Part shown: positions 10,485-21,391 of the stretch, one piece after another
Layout of the letters: each line of letters begins with the position of its first letter
Position numbering within the stretch: the first letter of the stretch is position 1
NCBI GenBank assembly: GCA_029378245.1
Contig: JARKIF010000002.1
Location: 124,001-188,000 of the forward strand
DNA length: 64,000 nt
Direction of reading: 5' to 3'
From: Roridomyces roridus
Taxonomy: Eukaryota; Basidiomycota; Agaricomycetes; Agaricales; Mycenaceae
Made by a program: the position numbers and the translations under genes
The notes under the pieces: generated by a model
Databases searched by the model: none
Told to the model about the DNA's origin: nothing
What the model saw: the letters and a program-made list of their open reading frames with translations, nothing else

Positions 10485-11549
10485 GACTGAATAGATTGGC
10501 AGAATCAACCTTGTCCGGACTCCGACTGTGAAGTGACATTAGGTAAGATGCGCGGGATAGTAACCACCGCCGCTGGAGCACCCAGAAGCAGTGAAGCTAC
10601 CGGAGCTATCAAACGGTGAGTGGCGTGCAAAATACTGTGATGCATGGTGGCCTCCCAACGCTACGACTGCCACGTGCGAAAATTCCATGGACGACGGAAT
10701 CTCCAAACTCAGCGCTCCGAGATGTTCCGAGTCTTAAAATTCATTTTAACTCTTATCGGCCGTTTTCCAGCCAGAGTGGGGTCGGACGTCAGTGTCGGTG
10801 TTGGGATAATTTACTTTTCAGGTAATTTTTGGGGACTTTCTGGTTCGATTTGGCTGCCTTTTTTGTCATTTGTCCTGACACCCTCGCACAGGGATAATTC
10901 TATTGTCTTGCTAAATTCCGCCGACCTGCTTGGTACAACCTGTTACCATCTCCGCCCTTCTCCGCCGCCCATGGTCAACGGAAGCCGACCGGACCGGATG
11001 GCAGCCGACAGCTCGCTACGTCCCTTGCTTCCCACCACTTGCCACCACAATCCCACCATGTACCGAGCCCCCATTTCCGCTGCCACAACAGCCGTCCTTT
11101 TTAGAGCCAATATTCCTTTCCGCCCGGTATCCGTTACGTCCAGGACATCCCTCAATTGGCACTCTTCAAAATCCACAGTCCACCATGTGCGCGCCTTGCA
11201 CGTCTCTGTCTTTCAACCATGGACTCGGATTACCATGCACAAGCAATGGTCCTTAAGAGCAGGTCTTGGATTAAGCATAGTTACTACCGCGTTCCCAGTA
11301 AGTAAGTGTCAAAAATCTCGCCCGAATTGTGCATATAGTGATCCTCGGGTAGTGGCCCGGTGGTACACAATAAGCGGGTCCAACTAGAATCATCCGTGGC
11401 TCGATGGCCAGGACAGTCCTACAGCGTGTGGATTCGACCGTGACCAGCATAGCCCTGGAAGTACCGAGATCCACGCGAGGCCATGTGGCATGCCGTACTT
11501 GTGCCATAATTGAGCGCTTTGTTGGCAGGGTATTCGGCATCCTCCACAG
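10485..11549 (+). other. Orphan 5' exon of a mitochondrial-type protein and flanks, copy A
   Basis: An open exon at 11058-11297 begins MYRAPISAATTAVLFRANI, is rich in Arg/Ser with few acidic residues like a mitochondrial presequence, has a short hydrophobic stretch (GLGLSIVTTAF), and ends exactly at a consensus donor GTAAGT. I found no downstream exon before the MITE at 11558, so it may be a 5' gene fragment. A second possible small exon at 10549-10617 (ATGCGCGGGATAGTAACC, ending at GTGAGT) precedes it. Neither can be assigned a function. Confidence 0.35.
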
Positions 11550-11557
11550 TTGCACAC

Positions 11558-12022
11558 AGGACCCGTGATTATCCCCTGGGAGGTCGGATCTGAAAATCGA
11601 CCCTCTGCAACTTTTTGTCCGGACTCCGCGTCGTGCGGGTGTCTAATTTTTTTGTCCGGAACACATTGTAACCCCCAAAATTTTGACCATTTTTTATCCG
11701 GATCAGCTGGAGATCAGCCCATCAAAAATCAACGAAAAATCTTCAAAAACCCAGATAAATCGCCGAAAAATTCTGCAGTCCGATCCAAGTCAAATGAATG
11801 CCGATGATGCTCACTGAGGACCACCCGAGCTTCATTTTGCCCGAGTTCAACTTGTTGGCCACTTCGAAGCTCATGTGAGTCCACATTTCTGTCCGGACTG
11901 TGAACTGACTTCGCCGGGACCGAGGCTGATTTTGTCCGGACTTCGATCCAACTTGCATTGCTGACGAGCTATTTTTTGTCCGGACTCCGGAGCAAACCCC
12001 ATAGTTGATAATCACGGGTCCT
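11558..12022. mobile_element. 465-bp hAT-like MITE with GTCCGGACT subterminal repeats, copy A
   Basis: Perfect 16-bp terminal inverted repeats AGGACCCGTGATTATC (11558-11573) and GATAATCACGGGTCCT (12007-12022) are flanked by an exact 8-bp duplication TTGCACAC (11550-11557 and 12023-12030). The interior has no transposase frame but carries at least six copies of T(4-6)GTCCGGA(C/A), clustered towards the two ends. This is what subterminal transposase-binding sites look like. The 8-bp duplication fits the hAT superfamily; the AGGACCC terminus is not the usual hAT start, so the superfamily call is tentative. Confidence 0.85.
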
Positions 12023-12515
12023 TTGCACACGACTGAATAGATTCGCGTAATTGAAATTAATCAATGTCGTCGGAGTGCAAAGTGAGGCGACCTTAGGCGA
12101 GCCTTGAAATTTTCAACCCGCGGGATGGAATCAGTTTCAACAACAGTCCCGCTTTCAACGGCAGCTTTCGGGGTAATTCTGGCAGAAGAAAGGCCGAAAA
12201 ATTCGTGCTTCAAATTTCAATGTCCACCATGCGAATCTTTGTCCGTATTTTTTGTCCTAGGCGCGTTGCGAAAAAAGGTCAAACCACACCTTCGTCGTCG
12301 CCACCCAGTGTCCAGAGATGTCTTCGAGTGTTTCACCTGTCGTGCTCTTCCTTCTCATTATACCAAACGTGGATGCGACGTTTCCAGGACAAGTTCTTTC
12401 TCTAAATACGTGGTGATGTGCCTGTTTCTATATCTGACCAGTTGACTTCAGACCAGGCGCCCAAGCCATTGAAAAGGGAACCTGCATGAACGAGGCTTCA
12501 CAACACTAGGCTCGG

Positions 12516-13141
12516 ATGTGTTCACGGCGAACCAGAGTATACATGGCCTGTCTCAATTGCCGCAGGCGCAAAGTCAAGGTGAGTTCTTTTCATCCACCCC
12601 GAGTTCATTCAGTGACGCTCTCAAGTGTGATTCGAAGGATACTGAGACCTTGCCTTGCGCGAGGTGTCTAAAAATGGGGCTTGTTTGCCGATACATGTCC
12701 ATCGAAGAGGAACAGCTGGCCAACGAAATACCGGATTCCGCTACCGCTCCTTTTCACGGGCCCTTCCCAACCTTGCAATCATATCCCTCCCATGGGACAG
12801 TCTCTTCCAATAATCATCAGTTCCCGCAGGGGAGTGCGACATCGGACGCGTACCCTCCACCCAGGTTCAGGCATATTCAACCACGACCTGAGGCTAATTC
12901 CAGCACTTATCAGACGAGCCCCGAACTCGTCACCCTTACACCGCCCTTTGATAGCGGCACCTATTCAAGGGCGACAGGCGGAGGGACCCACCATCTGTTG
13001 CCTCAATATTTGACCTCTTTGTACTACACCCCGGCGTCTCTCCCTCAACAACCGGCGGATCCTTTCATTCCGTGGCCAGTGCCCCATTCTCAACCAGTGT
13101 ACGTCTATCCCTTGTGTTGTTTTGGGGTCGCGTTCAATTAG
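12516..13141 (+). CDS. Small Zn2Cys6 transcription factor, copy A
   Basis: Exon 1 (12516-12578) encodes MCSRRTRVYMACLNCRRRKVK; the intron is 12579-12625 (gtgagt...aag, 47 nt); exon 2 begins CDSKDTETLPCARCLKMGLVCRY. Together they make a complete six-cysteine zinc cluster, again with the intron at the same place as in the gene at 1091. The two are therefore paralogs separated by about 11 kb. The remainder is Pro/Ser/His-rich with no recognised domain. The frame ends at 13141 giving about 192 residues, but a possible donor GTACGT near 13098 means a further exon is possible. Likely a nuclear DNA-binding regulator of unknown targets. Confidence 0.7.
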
Positions 13142-13379
13142 CCTATAGTGCATGCATTTATTGCCAGCCAGAATCGTGCTCTTGTGATGGATAACCGGGG
13201 GACGATCTGCCGGAGCATAGCCGCCATTTCCGTGATTCTTTTTTGTTGTACTTGTGTTCATACGATTCTTGGACATTCCACGGACTTCAGAATTGCTGTG
13301 GAGGTTGGAGCCGTGATGGGAATGTTGTTCCCTATCTTCTACGGCCCACGGGCGGAGATCTCCGGCTATGATCACTGTG

Positions 13380-13989
13380 GCTTGGATCAAACAAAGGCTC
13401 TCTCAAGACGACGATTACGATCAGCACCACCGTCGTCGGACCTGTGAAGGAGAGAGCGAAGGTGCGGGAATTGAGAAATAACGTGCGTATGGCAGTATGG
13501 GGGCGCAGGAGAATCCCGTGGCTAGATCGGCGGTTCGAGTTGGGATCGTGTAGCGAGTGCGCTTTGGAAGCGTAAGCACCAGACTATCTTGCCTCATACT
13601 TTTTCTCATCGACGTTCTTATCCCAGAATCGCGCCCGAAATTCGAAAGGGGATCCTTGTCACATTGTCTTTAAGGCCGGATGCCCTATATCAGTGGTATC
13701 GGGGAACTACCTTGGAACTACCCGGTCCGTTCTCCAAGCGCTTTACGACACGGACAAGGAGGATGATTGGTGGAGAATTGTATTCGAAGCGTACGTGGCT
13801 GCCAAGTGCTGCGGAAACTGTGGTGGATTTCTCAAGATTGTGGGGAGGAGTAAGGGTAGAGATCTTGCCATTCTCAAGAAAGAGGAAGGAAAGTACCGAG
13901 CCCAGAACACAAGGCGCAGACGGGGCCGACGAGCGCAGGAGGGGACACTTGTAAAGAGCAAAGGTGGAGGGCGCGGGAGTAGTGGATAG
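13380..13989 (+). other. Possible small gene, exon pair, copy A
   Basis: An open stretch encodes ...RMAVWGRRRIPWLDRRFELGSCSECALEA and ends at a GTAAGC donor; an intron 13572-13626 with TCCCAG acceptor follows. Downstream, one frame reads SVLQALYDTDKEDDWWRIVFEAYVAAKCCGNCGGFLKIVG and then a very basic tail. The composition looks protein-like, but the frames across the splice do not match simply. No family is recognised. Confidence 0.25.
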
Positions 13990-14486
13990 GGCGTGTAATT
14001 TGTGTACTCCGAAGTATCGCAGTGGAATCAAGTCCAGGCGTAGCAGCGCAACGAGGAATGAGGGCGGCGGTTTGGAGGTGCCGGTGAGGCGTAGCTCCGG
14101 AGGTGGGTGTCGTCGTGAGAGACAACTTCAAGTGGGGGATGTGTCGCGGGGGTGGCTGTTATGATGAGAACAGGGCCTCGGTGGACCTCAGGATGCAGTA
14201 GAGCATATTTGCAACGTTAGCGAAACGGGAGCGAGCATGAGATGGGCGCGTCATCACCGCAGAAATAGAAATAGCCACGGTGGCGTATGCCATGATACAA
14301 GGGCTTGACGCGGGCGTTGGGCGCCCAGATATCGAGTACCTTGAGTCAGGACTCAGGGAACTAGCGCGTCGAGGGAATTCAAGGAAGAATACAGTGTCAA
14401 GTTGCGGCGATATCATTTTCTGTTCGCCGACTTCGATAAACAACCGCATATATTTCCCTCTCTCCAAGGTCGAGTTCAACAAAAGT

Positions 14487-15106
14487 CTAAACATACATCA
14501 TAGGTTTCATCGGCTTGTACGGCTCCTCCAAGTACTTGACATCCTCCGCGCTGAGCTTAACGTCGAGCGCACCTGCCACCATGGAAAAAATCACGTCAGT
14601 TCAAACTTCTATGCACTCATTCGGGCGGCGCATACCGATGAGGTCTTCGAGCTTTTCAAGCGACGTTGTCCCGACGATAGGCGCTGTGACTCCTAGATAC
14701 ACAGGTAGAAATTGAGTGCACGGCCGAGATTGAGTGAGCGACAAACCATCTTTAGTCATGTGCCACGCGAGCGCGATCTGTGCCATCGTCTTGTTGTACT
14801 TCTTCGCCAACTGCTCGACCCTGCATTCACCAGTCAAAATTATATCCGCCAAACGTATAAAACTGACCGATCTACGACGTCTTTATTCCCCGCGCCGAGG
14901 AGGAAATACGCCTCAGGAGGCAGCTCGTCACTTTCCTGGCGCGTGGTTTTGGTGTTTTCCCCCATCAGAGGCAGACGTAGCATTAGCATTGAGACGTGTG
15001 AGCGCCCCCAGAGACGGAGTGTCTGTGGTACCTGCAGCTACGTTGAGAGTGGGCGCGACGTACGGACGCGTGAGCGCCCCGCGCGCCAGGGGCGACCATG
15101 GGATGC
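14487..15106 (-). pseudogene. Aldo/keto reductase, 3' half only, cut by duplication junction, copy A
   Basis: This corresponds to the last exons of the complete gene at 29803-31386: [16 protein letters not shown], then [62 protein letters not shown], with the same introns and stop (14487-14489). The N-terminal half, including all four catalytic residues, is absent because the sequence switches to the F-box gene at 15107. It cannot encode an active reductase. Two synonymous differences from the intact copy lie within 60 bp of the break. Confidence 0.9.
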
Positions 15107-15613
15107 CGTAGGATACGAACGACGTGATCCATGATGGCCTCGACTGGTTTGTGCTCGACTCTGTGTCGCCGATTGTACCCAGGAGGATAGGGCGACACGT
15201 AAAAGTCGCGGATTGCCGAAGAAATGAGCGTCGTACCCAGAAATTTCAGCCTCTGTATTGAACGCTCTTGATAGCCGTACGGCGAGAGCTCCGAGTGAGC
15301 GCTCATGCTGATGCGCCGGTATGCGAATGTGTCTTGGAAGGGGAAGATCTGTTGGGAGCGGAAGAAGAGGGGGAGGGCGATGAATCTCAGGCGCTTCGAA
15401 GTACGAGAGATAGAGTCGAGAGCAACTTCGGGGATCAAGTCCAAGATGCAAAGCCAGATTTCGGTGGGCAGCAGTATGTCGGATTCGGAAATCTTGGGTT
15501 TCTGGGGCTTCTACCACTGGAACTCGGTCTCTTTCAAGGACCGATTTGTTTGAAACACGTACCTTCCAGAATGCCAGAGTTGCGGAAGATTTCCGTGCCA
15601 GAGAGGGAGTCAT
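14983..15613 (-). pseudogene. Chimeric reading frame: F-box gene 5' part fused to reductase sequence
   Basis: Exon 1 (15613-15563), an intron and exon 2 from 15501 are the same F-box gene as at 1-299. They provide the F-box (LLPTEIWLCILDLIPEV) plus a stretch ending ...EAIMDHVVRILR. At 15107/15106 the frame runs into the aldo/keto reductase coding strand in a shifted frame and stops at 14983. The predicted product is about 189 residues: about 148 from the F-box gene and about 41 out-of-frame. It retains the Skp1-binding F-box but has lost the substrate-recognition part, so it would be a competitor rather than an adaptor if expressed. Confidence 0.8.
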
Positions 15614-15685
15614 GGTGAGTGTCAAGTTTGGCGCATCAGCTCGTGGGAATTTCGATGGACCTTTCGGGCCTTTCGGCCATCATCA

Positions 15686-15722
15686 AGTGTGATGGTCTGG
15701 CATGCATCATGACCATCACACT
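15686..15722. repeat. Perfect 12-bp inverted repeat, copy B
   Basis: Identical to the repeat at 372-408, in the same divergent promoter. Confidence 0.6.
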
Positions 15723-16404
15723 CCCTCCTTCTCCGCCTCGCCACAGCCCGTCTGCGCAGCAGCACAGCTAGGAATTCCCTCTTGAGCTTGGGTCTTACCT
15801 CTTTGCACCACGTTCCCAAAATGACTCTTGACAAGGCCTATCCACCTCCACCTCGGTTGAGACATGCCTCCATAATTACCCATTCAGGAACTGGAAGCTG
15901 TTATCACCCCCAAGTATCCCGGCGGACGTCAATTTTTGGCGGATTTTGAAAGCGACTTACTGCGTCCGTCTGGGGACCGGTATTCTCTTGCCCCTCCATT
16001 CCGTGATGTTCGTACCGAGTCATGCCCAATTGTCAGGCGGGTGCCACCCTTGAAAATAACTCAGCGCTCAACGCCGCCGGAGCTCCATTACCGTGTATCT
16101 GGGTCCATCAAGAAGAGCTCTTTTTGTCGACGCCATCTGTTTCACCCCTCTGCCAGTCTTGCGCCCGTCCAAGATCAAGGATGGTATCAGGCCACAGCCG
16201 TCGGACTTTGATCCTCGACGACTGTCCTCGTTGGGATCCCCGGCTTGCGAATTTTGCTCTGCGGTGCTCAATAGCCATTGGACCGACAATCCCTGCTGTG
16301 TAAAGCAGCCTTGCCATTCATTTTGCCAAAATTGGACGGCTGTGAAGAGTCTCGGGAATTGACGCGGCAGGCCTTTCCTGATACATCCAGAGGGTCGAGT
16401 TGAG

Positions 16405-16986
16405 ATGTCGACTACGTCTATGAAAGCTGTTAATGACTCGACCTCAAAGGTTCCAAAACGAGCACGGAGACCGCAGTCCAATATTAAAGCCCAGATTCTC
16501 GGACGCTCCTCTTCAATGGCCAGCCCCTACATTCCCTCACAGTTCGAGAGACGGACGAGAGTTTACATTGCATGCGTCAACTGCCGCAGACGCAAAATCA
16601 GGGTATGTTATCCTCTCGCCTCCCCGGTCGAAAGCACTGACGTATGTGATTCTCCAGTGCAAGTCGGGGGACTCGGAGGAGAAACCCTGCGAGCGATGCG
16701 TCAAGAAAGGGCTTCGCTGCGAATACGTGCCGGTAGACGACCGGCAGGACAGCAACGCCAACGAAAGCGCCAATACCTCCTTCGCCGCCCACCCCCAGAT
16801 GTACCCTAGCCACCATGGCCACCATGGCCACCACCGCGAGGCGGGTCCTCCGAGTGTCGACCCCCGCTCCAGGTACACCCAGCCGCAGCCCACAGGAAAC
16901 AGCAGTCATCGACGAAACCCCGTCGGGCCTGGAGCTATGCACGCACTCCCCTCCGGACAAGGACCATACCCTGGCCACACTGTACC
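16405..16986 (+). pseudogene. Zn2Cys6 gene interrupted by LINE, copy B
   Basis: Same structure as at 1091: exon 1 16405-16602, intron 16603-16657, exon 2 from 16658. The open frame again ends in transposon sequence (stop at 17084-17086). The predicted protein is identical to that of copy A. Confidence 0.75.
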
Positions 16987-17003
16987 GAGTCATGCGAGAG
17001 TGA

Positions 17004-17314
17004 ACGAAAAAGCATCGGAACTCGTTCGTAACTCGTTTCGGAACTGGATCAAGTTTCGACGGATAATCGACCATAATCGAAATTGATCTTTGACCGCCCT
17101 CGACGCGAATCGGAACTGTCAGAATCGATTCTGGTCGATTCTCGGCTATTAACCGAGTTACGATCCAGTTCCGACCGAGTTACGAATCGAGTTCCTCCTC
17201 GAGAGGAGGAACACCTCAAATTTTCGGAACTCGAGTTTCGATTCTCGTTCGGAACTCGACCAAAACTCGACCCAGAATCGAATCGAGTTCCGATCGAGTT
17301 CCGACCTCGTTTCG
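17004..17314. repeat. Degenerate CGGAACTCG repeat, copy B
   Basis: Duplicate of 1690-2000. Confidence 0.6.
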
Positions 17315-17975
17315 TCCACTCTGACCTCCCCTATTTGAATCGTCATATCGCAATGGCACTCTTTTTAAACTACCAAATCATCAAGAGTGCCATTGGGGGA
17401 CTACAGGAGAGGTCTGGACGGACCTACTTCAAGGAGGCCAAAATGAACCCTGCTGCTGTCCTACTTCGAGAGGGAACGCCAACAGAGCTGACAATTGATG
17501 TCCAGGCTGACCTCATGTCTGCCAACCCGGGGATCAAACTGCGAGAAGGCAATCAACGGACCTTTACGAAAATCATTCGTTCTTTGAAAAAGCCGGCACA
17601 GAGAAAGTCGACAGCGTACAACCTGGACCGTATCAGATGCTCGATATATGAGCTTTTCAAATATACACCCACCGATAGCATCATTTGGAAATCCCTGCGT
17701 TCGAGAGATATTCCAAGGCTGGAACGAAACTTCTTATGGAAATGCATTCATGACATCTTCCGTGTTGGCAAATTCTGGGACCACATTCCCCACCTTGAAA
17801 GACTCGGGTCTTGCCCAACATGTGGTGTCCCAGAGTCCATGGAGCATATACTGCTGGAATGTGATGCTTTAGGTCGGAAGGAGATCTGGTCACTCGCTGA
17901 AAGATTGTGGAAACTCAAATACCCCTTGTGGCCATCCCTCAGCTGGGGTTTGATATTGGGTGGCGGTGATGAGCA

Positions 17976-19460
17976 TGGAATTTGACTGCCCTTGAAAGCA
18001 CGCTTTTTGCACGATTTCAGATGTGGTTTCCATACTATATGATCTCAATATGAGAGCTGATGTCGAGCCCAGAGACAGTCAGTATGGTGGATACTTTAGA
18101 GTACTATACAGGTTGAAGGGTATTTACCTGGATACGACTGATGGACTCACTCCGAAACATGTAGGAGGTGTGGATACCTGCCTTACCAATGGGATACACC
18201 AATTAAACAGTTCTTAACCGTTGTACGATTGTCAGCAGTTCGAACCTTGGTGCAAGTGCAATTCGGAGGTTCGGGAGTTCACGGAATGATGGGCAAGTCG
18301 GCCGAATGACCTGAAACATGAGCAGACCGCCGAGACGGGTCCGATGGAAGTGACGTAGTAGCCGGAACAAGTGGATTCCGGCTCGGATACGGACTTTTAG
18401 TCAAGTATCTGCTGGTATCCGAGACCAAGAGTGGGAGATATGGGTATCGTTCGAAACCTACAACACGTGGGAGTACGTTTTGAGGCCATACTCTGGAGGG
18501 GAAGAAGGGATACAAGATATCCAAACTGTCCGAGTCATGGATCAGTGATGGAATCACGAGATAACATGCTGAATCATGGCTTGGCGCTCTGGCTGACTGA
18601 GCACCAGTGCCAGATCAACCAATCAGGTCGTTTCTATTCAGGATACGTGGGAGATTCATCATTATTGCGCCATTCATTTGTACTATCATATGATTCCCGG
18701 ACATGTATAAAGTAGATAGAGTGTTACCCAAGAGGGCAGCGGATACTTCCCCCACTAGCAAGCTACCAGCTGCGACTACGGGATTTGTCCGAGGCTTTCG
18801 AAGGTGCATTGCGTAGAATAAGCAATCGCCCTTGAAAATCTAAATTGTTGTTTTGTTGGCTCCCGTTGTGTGAATCGAGTTTGAAGCATAGTTTGGTTCG
18901 AGTGCAAGTTGGATTGTGATTAGGGTTTCAGCTCAGTGGCAGCTTTGGAAGGCTTGCTACGGCTTGGTACGGTTTGTGTGTCAGTTAGGGTCTGGTTGTG
19001 TGTTCAGTGTCAGGAATTGGTTCAGGAATTGTTGGAATTTGTGAAATCCGTGTTGTATCGGTCGCTGTCGTCTTCAGATACCAGTGTAAAAGGGATTGAG
19101 AGACCCAAATACCTGCTTTATTGCAAAAACCCGGCTTTAGCCAAACTCAATCTATCTTTTGTGTTAGCTGTGAAGCTTTAAAATCTACCAAACGCTTTAG
19201 AATTGTCATTCTTGGTTCATATCAAGGATCTTGATTCGCAATACAAAACTCGACCACTCATATCGAGACAATATCACAGTATTCCCTACAACCTTTCATA
19301 AGGCCCTGTACTAGGGACTTATACTCGCCTTCGCCTGCTGTCAATATAGTTGTCACTCGCCCCGGAGCTTCGTGATTGGGTTGTTTAGATATAGATTCGT
19401 CTGTATCGAGACTCATCTAGTCTTGTTGTTTCGAGTTGGTTGATTTCTATAGTAGGTTTA
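17976..19460. mobile_element. LTR-like insertion inside LINE, copy B
   Basis: Duplicate of 2662-4146, with the same GAGCA flanks (17971-17975 and 19461-19465). Confidence 0.45.
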
Positions 19461-19892
19461 GAGCACATACATCAGCGGCCTTGCCAGGTTTGAAAACCCG
19501 AAAGGCCAGCTCTGGATGGAGAAGAACCGCCTGTTCTCGATCATTATATCCACGTCGGTTTATTTGATTTGGAAAATTCGGAATGAGAGAACATTTGACA
19601 TCCATAAGCCGATGAGTGATGCGGAAATCCATAACTGTTGGGTGGCAGCAATAAACTTGGCACTCAAACGTGATACAATCCTAATAAACCGTGGCCGGTT
19701 TGGCCGTCTAGCTATCCACAAAGATGTGGTCCTCCGTACCTGGAGTGGAACCCTTCGAGAGGAAGAATCCTTACCGGATGACTGGAGTAAATCAAAGGGG
19801 GTTTTAGTGGGTATATGGCCCGTATCGAGCAGAAATGGAATAGGTTAACTGCGGCCAGAGCCCCACACTTAGGTTTGAATCTTGTGCGTAAT

Positions 19893-20437
19893 TGTTACGA
19901 TCCGATTCCAAAAGACAAGTCCGGAGTAGATGCCGGAACTCCGGTAGTGACCGGAGTTGGAGGGAGTGGACCGGAGGAGCGATCTAAGAGCACCACAGAG
20001 GAGTAGGGTGTCAAAGACGCCTTGCTATGTTGATAGGAAGGGAAGGAGTAGGAACCAGCCAAGACGAGTAGTCAAGAACGTCAATTATCAACTAAGGTTG
20101 AATACAGTTAAGGAAAGTCTTATATACGAGTAAGTAGAGATATGTCATTACCACAGACCAATAATAGAAACGGACTTATGCGGCTATGTGGATATAAGCT
20201 GATTAAGTCCGCACGGAATGATCAAGTGGATATCCTGATGAATACCAAGTCCGGGGGAAACGCTCAGATACCTTCATCGCGTGAAAACCCGAGTACCCGG
20301 ATAGAACCGAGGAGCGCGTGATGCGCTTCGACGTCGGGAGGAATCCCGACGTGACCGGAGTTGAGTACCGGAGTTGAGTACCGGAGTTGGGTACCGGAGT
20401 TGAGGTACCGGAGTTGGTGTTGGAACGGGACATAACA
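19893..20437. mobile_element. Solo LTR, Ty3/gypsy-like, copy B
   Basis: Duplicate of 4579-5125, two bases shorter because one TA unit of an ATATAT run is missing. The TGTTA/TAACA ends and GTAAT target duplication are intact. Confidence 0.85.
20354..20417. repeat. Tandem ACCGGAGTTGAGT repeat, copy B
   Basis: Duplicate of 5042-5105. Confidence 0.8.
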
Positions 20438-20591
20438 GTAATGGCATTTCCTCCTGGACTGTTTCCCAGCTATATTGGTTCTTCCAATTCAACAAGCGGA
20501 TATGCTTAGAATGCTTTGCAGACTTTGTCATGTTATTCCAAACGCTCCAAAAAAAAAAAAAAAATCGCACGCCGTGCGTCCCCACTGTACC

Positions 20592-21391
20592 ATCCTTCTC
20601 CAGAGAGCATCCATCCATCCAATGCTGAGAGAAAACCGCCAATTATCCGCAAACGCTGTCACAACAGGCGGCGAGGGTAGAATGCAGAGGGCTTAATGTG
20701 CGTTTAATGCGTTTGACCGTTGATGACATCGGAAGCACCGCGCCAAGATAGGATGGAGGTGCGGTAGGTGAGGGCAAGAGCAGAGAGGTAACGCCGGATC
20801 AGAGCATCGCCACCGGCCAAACTTCCCGCCCTCCCGAGAGCTTGATCACTGCCAGGGCGCTGAGGCGGGAGAGCCCGAACACCGCTCGGCATGACATCCG
20901 AAACCCCTGAGTAATGAAATAAATACTGGGACCGAGCTGCGAGAAAAACTTGGGGAGCTTCTGAGGCACGGAAATAAAAAGTTGGAGCAGAAAACAAAAA
21001 TAAAGTGCATTTGATTAAATCACCAACTTGAGTGGCATAGTGGAGCCGTGACCGTGTTTTTAAGCGCGTCGAACAATGGCACTGAAGCACACCGATCACA
21101 CCATCAGAAGACATGTCCGGATTTGAATCAGAGGTGCCCATGGGCCAGCCGTTTTGTCCGGACTAAGGATCAGACGACACACCGCCAAGGACCATTTTTG
21201 TCCGGACTCGTATCATAGATGAGTGCCGATTTCAAATTTTTTGTCCGGACTATGGGATCATACGTCCGTGCGGTATTATCACGGGTCCTGCAATGTGGCA
21301 AGTTGAATAGTTCAACAAAATAAACAAAACCCCAACTTCCGTCATTCAGAACTCGTCAATAAATAAATAAATGAACCATATTCGAATACAT
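20592..21391. mobile_element. Gene-free stretch with partial GTCCGGACT-family MITE, copy B
   Basis: Duplicate of 5280-6079; the MITE right end TTATCACGGGTCCT finishes at 21288. Confidence 0.5.

Larger units (their letters stand above)
1..15106. repeat. Tandem segmental duplication, copy A (left edge outside window)
   Basis: This stretch recurs in the same orientation about 15,314 bp downstream with near identity. Aligning matching positions gives offsets drifting only between 15312 and 15316, caused by single-base changes in A, C or T runs and one TA dinucleotide. Identity stops abruptly after the shared CCATGGGATGC at about 15096-15106. From there copy A runs into F-box sequence, while copy B continues into the rest of an aldo/keto reductase. 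Because copy B starts 208 bp before the point equivalent to window base 1, copy A should begin about 208 bp outside the window, unless more copies lie upstream. Confidence 0.95.
16987..20582 (+). mobile_element. 5'-truncated LINE with nested insertions, copy B
   Basis: Duplicate of 1673-5270, including the zinc-knuckle and WSGTL segments, the 16-A tail and the flanking CACTGTACC (right copy at 20583-20591). Being inherited with the duplicated unit, it is not an independent insertion. Confidence 0.8.
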
